Of a stretch of DNA of 6,190 nt, positions 5,619 to 6,190 are shown one piece after another. A program made the translations under genes and the position numbers. The stretch covers positions 1 through 6,190 of the forward strand of contig JAEDMF010000100.1 of assembly GCA_016303175.1 (NCBI GenBank), given 5' to 3'. This stretch comes from Bacteroidales bacterium (GTDB lineage Bacteria > Bacteroidota > Bacteroidia > Bacteroidales > UBA932). Within the stretch, counting starts at the first letter, position 1. Every line of letters starts with the position of its first letter. Under the pieces are notes generated by a model that was not told the DNA's origin, did not search any database, and was given only the letters and a program-made list of their open reading frames with translations.

Positions 5619-5650
5619 TTTGGCAGGTTTAAAAATAGTCGCTATATTTG
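5619..5650 (+). promoter_or_regulatory. Bacteroidetes-type promoter for rplS
   Basis: TTTG (5619-5622), 20 bases, then TATATTTG (5643-5650). Both the -33 and -7 boxes match the consensus TTTG/TAnnTTTG at the expected spacing, within A/T-rich DNA. Transcription should begin near 5657, giving a leader of about 66 nt. It is the best promoter in the window, as expected for a ribosomal protein gene. Confidence 0.8.
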
Positions 5651-5662
5651 CAGTCCAATTCC

Positions 5663-5704
5663 GCAACCTCTGGGGTTTCTGGGGAAAAGAAACGCGAACG
5701 TTGC
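5663..5704 (+). promoter_or_regulatory. Structured rplS leader: nested stem-loop, candidate L19 autoregulatory element
   Basis: The outer stem GCAAC (5663-5667) pairs with GTTGC (5700-5704). The inner 6-bp stem GTTTCT (5675-5680) pairs with AGAAAC (5688-5693) around the loop GGGGAAA. An asymmetric purine-rich internal loop lies between them (CTCTGGG on the 5' side, GCGAAC on the 3' side). It sits wholly inside the predicted leader and ends 18 nt before the start codon. Ribosomal-protein leaders that bind their own product often have this form. Pairing is certain on paper; function is inferred. Confidence 0.5.
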
Positions 5705-5722
5705 CTCAAAATTTATAAAGAA

Positions 5723-6097
5723 ATGGATTTGATTAAACTTGTAGAAGACTCTTTCCGTAGCGAGAAAGCTGCTTCTTTCCCCGAATTCAAGGCCGGTGAC
5801 ACAATCACCGTATCCTACAAGATTAAAGAGGGCGATAAGGTTCGTGACCAGAAGTTCAAAGGTGTGGTAATCCAGATTAAGGGCGCTACCCCTGCTACAA
5901 AGACCTTTACTATCCGCAAGATCAGTTCAGGCGTCGGCGTAGAGAGGATCTTCCCCTTCCAGTCACCCTTCATCGACTCGATTGAGGTAAACAAGGTTGG
6001 TAAAGTGCGTCGCGCACGCATCTTCTACCTCCGCGACCTCGCCGGCAAGAAAGCTCGCATTAAAGAGAAAAAGTACGCTGGCAAAGTTTCAGAGTAA
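5723..6097 (+). CDS. rplS: 50S ribosomal protein L19 (bL19)
   Basis: bL19 lies at the 30S-50S interface of the ribosome. The product has 124 residues, within the family range. Recognisable blocks are the N-terminal helix MDLIKLVEDSF, FKAGDTITVSYKIKEGDK (the beta-barrel strand entry), FKGVVIQIKG, the signature FTIRKISSGVGVERIFPFQSP, and the basic end VGKVRRARIFYLRDLAGKKARIKEK. ATG 5723 matches the family N-terminus; upstream in-frame codons back to 5648 belong to the structured leader and are not coding. No Shine-Dalgarno sequence precedes the start (ATTTATAAAGAA). The gene has its own consensus promoter. Its codons are strongly biased (ATC, TTC, TAC, CTC, CGC, AAG), as in highly expressed genes and unlike the more mixed thiL and deoD. 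Confidence 0.96.
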   Translation: MDLIKLVEDSFRSEKAASFPEFKAGDTITVSYKIKEGDKVRDQKFKGVVIQIKGATPATKTFTIRKISSGVGVERIFPFQSPFIDSIEVNKVGKVRRARIFYLRDLAGKKARIKEKKYAGKVSE

Positions 6098-6109
6098 TCT
6101 GAAGAAAAC

Positions 6110-6122
6110 CGAGGCGGCCTCG
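6110..6122 (+). other. GC-rich hairpin between rplS and tRNA-Arg
   Basis: CGAGG (6110-6114) pairs with CCTCG (6118-6122) around a 3-nt CGG loop, 12 nt after the rplS stop codon. No T-run follows, so it is not a standard intrinsic terminator. It may mark a processing point if rplS and the tRNA are co-transcribed, or slow polymerase. No promoter was seen in the remaining 39-nt gap. Confidence 0.35.
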
Positions 6123-6136
6123 CAGCCCCTCAACTT

Positions 6137-6190
6137 GGCTCCTTAGCTCAACTGAATAGAGCATTTGACTACGGATCAAAAGGTTACAGG
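6137..6190 (+). tRNA. tRNA-Arg(ACG), 3' part beyond window
   Basis: Cloverleaf parts present: acceptor 5' strand GGCTCCT (6137-6143), TA, D stem GCTC/GAGC (6146-6149 with 6159-6162), anticodon stem TTTGA/TCAAA (6164-6168 with 6176-6180), loop CTACGGA with anticodon ACG at 6171-6173, variable loop AGGTT and T-stem start ACAGG. The window ends there. The anticodon ACG reads CGU, and after A34-to-inosine editing by TadA also CGC and CGA. The D loop AACTGAATA has G18-A19 instead of the usual G18-G19. Confidence 0.93.

Noticed and set aside
4434..5666. A 410-codon open frame on the minus strand covering all of dnaJ
   Set aside because: It is antisense to a clearly recognised gene. Its predicted protein has no motif I recognise, and its low-complexity Ala/Glu/Ser stretch mirrors the Gly/Phe repeats of DnaJ. 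No promoter or ribosome-binding site leads into it.
5648..5722. Upstream TTG start giving L19 a 25-residue extension
   Set aside because: The extension starts inside the -7 box, crosses the predicted transcription start and the leader hairpins, and has no counterpart in L19 proteins.

Overview
The window looks like chromosomal housekeeping DNA from a member of the Bacteroidota, probably Bacteroidales. Three things point there. Several intergenic gaps carry the Bacteroidetes -7 promoter element TAnnTTTG. Start codons mostly sit behind A/T-rich stretches rather than strong Shine-Dalgarno sites. The proteins (DeoD, ThiL, GrpE-DnaJ, L19) resemble Bacteroidales versions. This rests on recognition from memory, not a database search. 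No mobile element, CRISPR array or phage gene is visible.

Layout: (1) 1-2370, plus strand, a tight three-gene cluster: the 3' part of deoD (purine nucleoside phosphorylase), a LOG-family phosphoribohydrolase overlapping it by 4 nt, and thiL (thiamine-monophosphate kinase) starting directly after the LOG stop codon. All three handle nucleosides, nucleotides or nucleotide-like cofactors. (2) 2371-3098: a minus-strand rubrerythrin with its rubredoxin domain at the N-terminus. It converges on thiL and diverges from a plus-strand nucleosidase. The two divergent promoters form a perfect 9-bp inverted repeat. (3) 3099-3734: an MTA/SAH-nucleosidase-like enzyme. (4) 3827-5597: grpE-dnaJ, the DnaK co-chaperone operon. 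(5) 5598-6190: rplS (ribosomal protein L19) with its own promoter and a structured leader, then the 5' part of tRNA-Arg(ACG), cut by the window edge.

The most surprising observation is in dnaJ. The J-domain HPD tripeptide, normally invariant and required to stimulate DnaK ATPase, reads His-Pro-His in an otherwise complete four-zinc-motif DnaJ. A charge-reversing Asp lies nearby in helix II. Next are a nested stem-loop leader upstream of rplS that could be an L19 autoregulatory element, the palindromic divergent promoter, and a 37-residue Ala/Ser/Pro insert inside ThiL. I see no wholly new multi-gene system; the points of interest are departures within familiar genes and their regulatory DNA.
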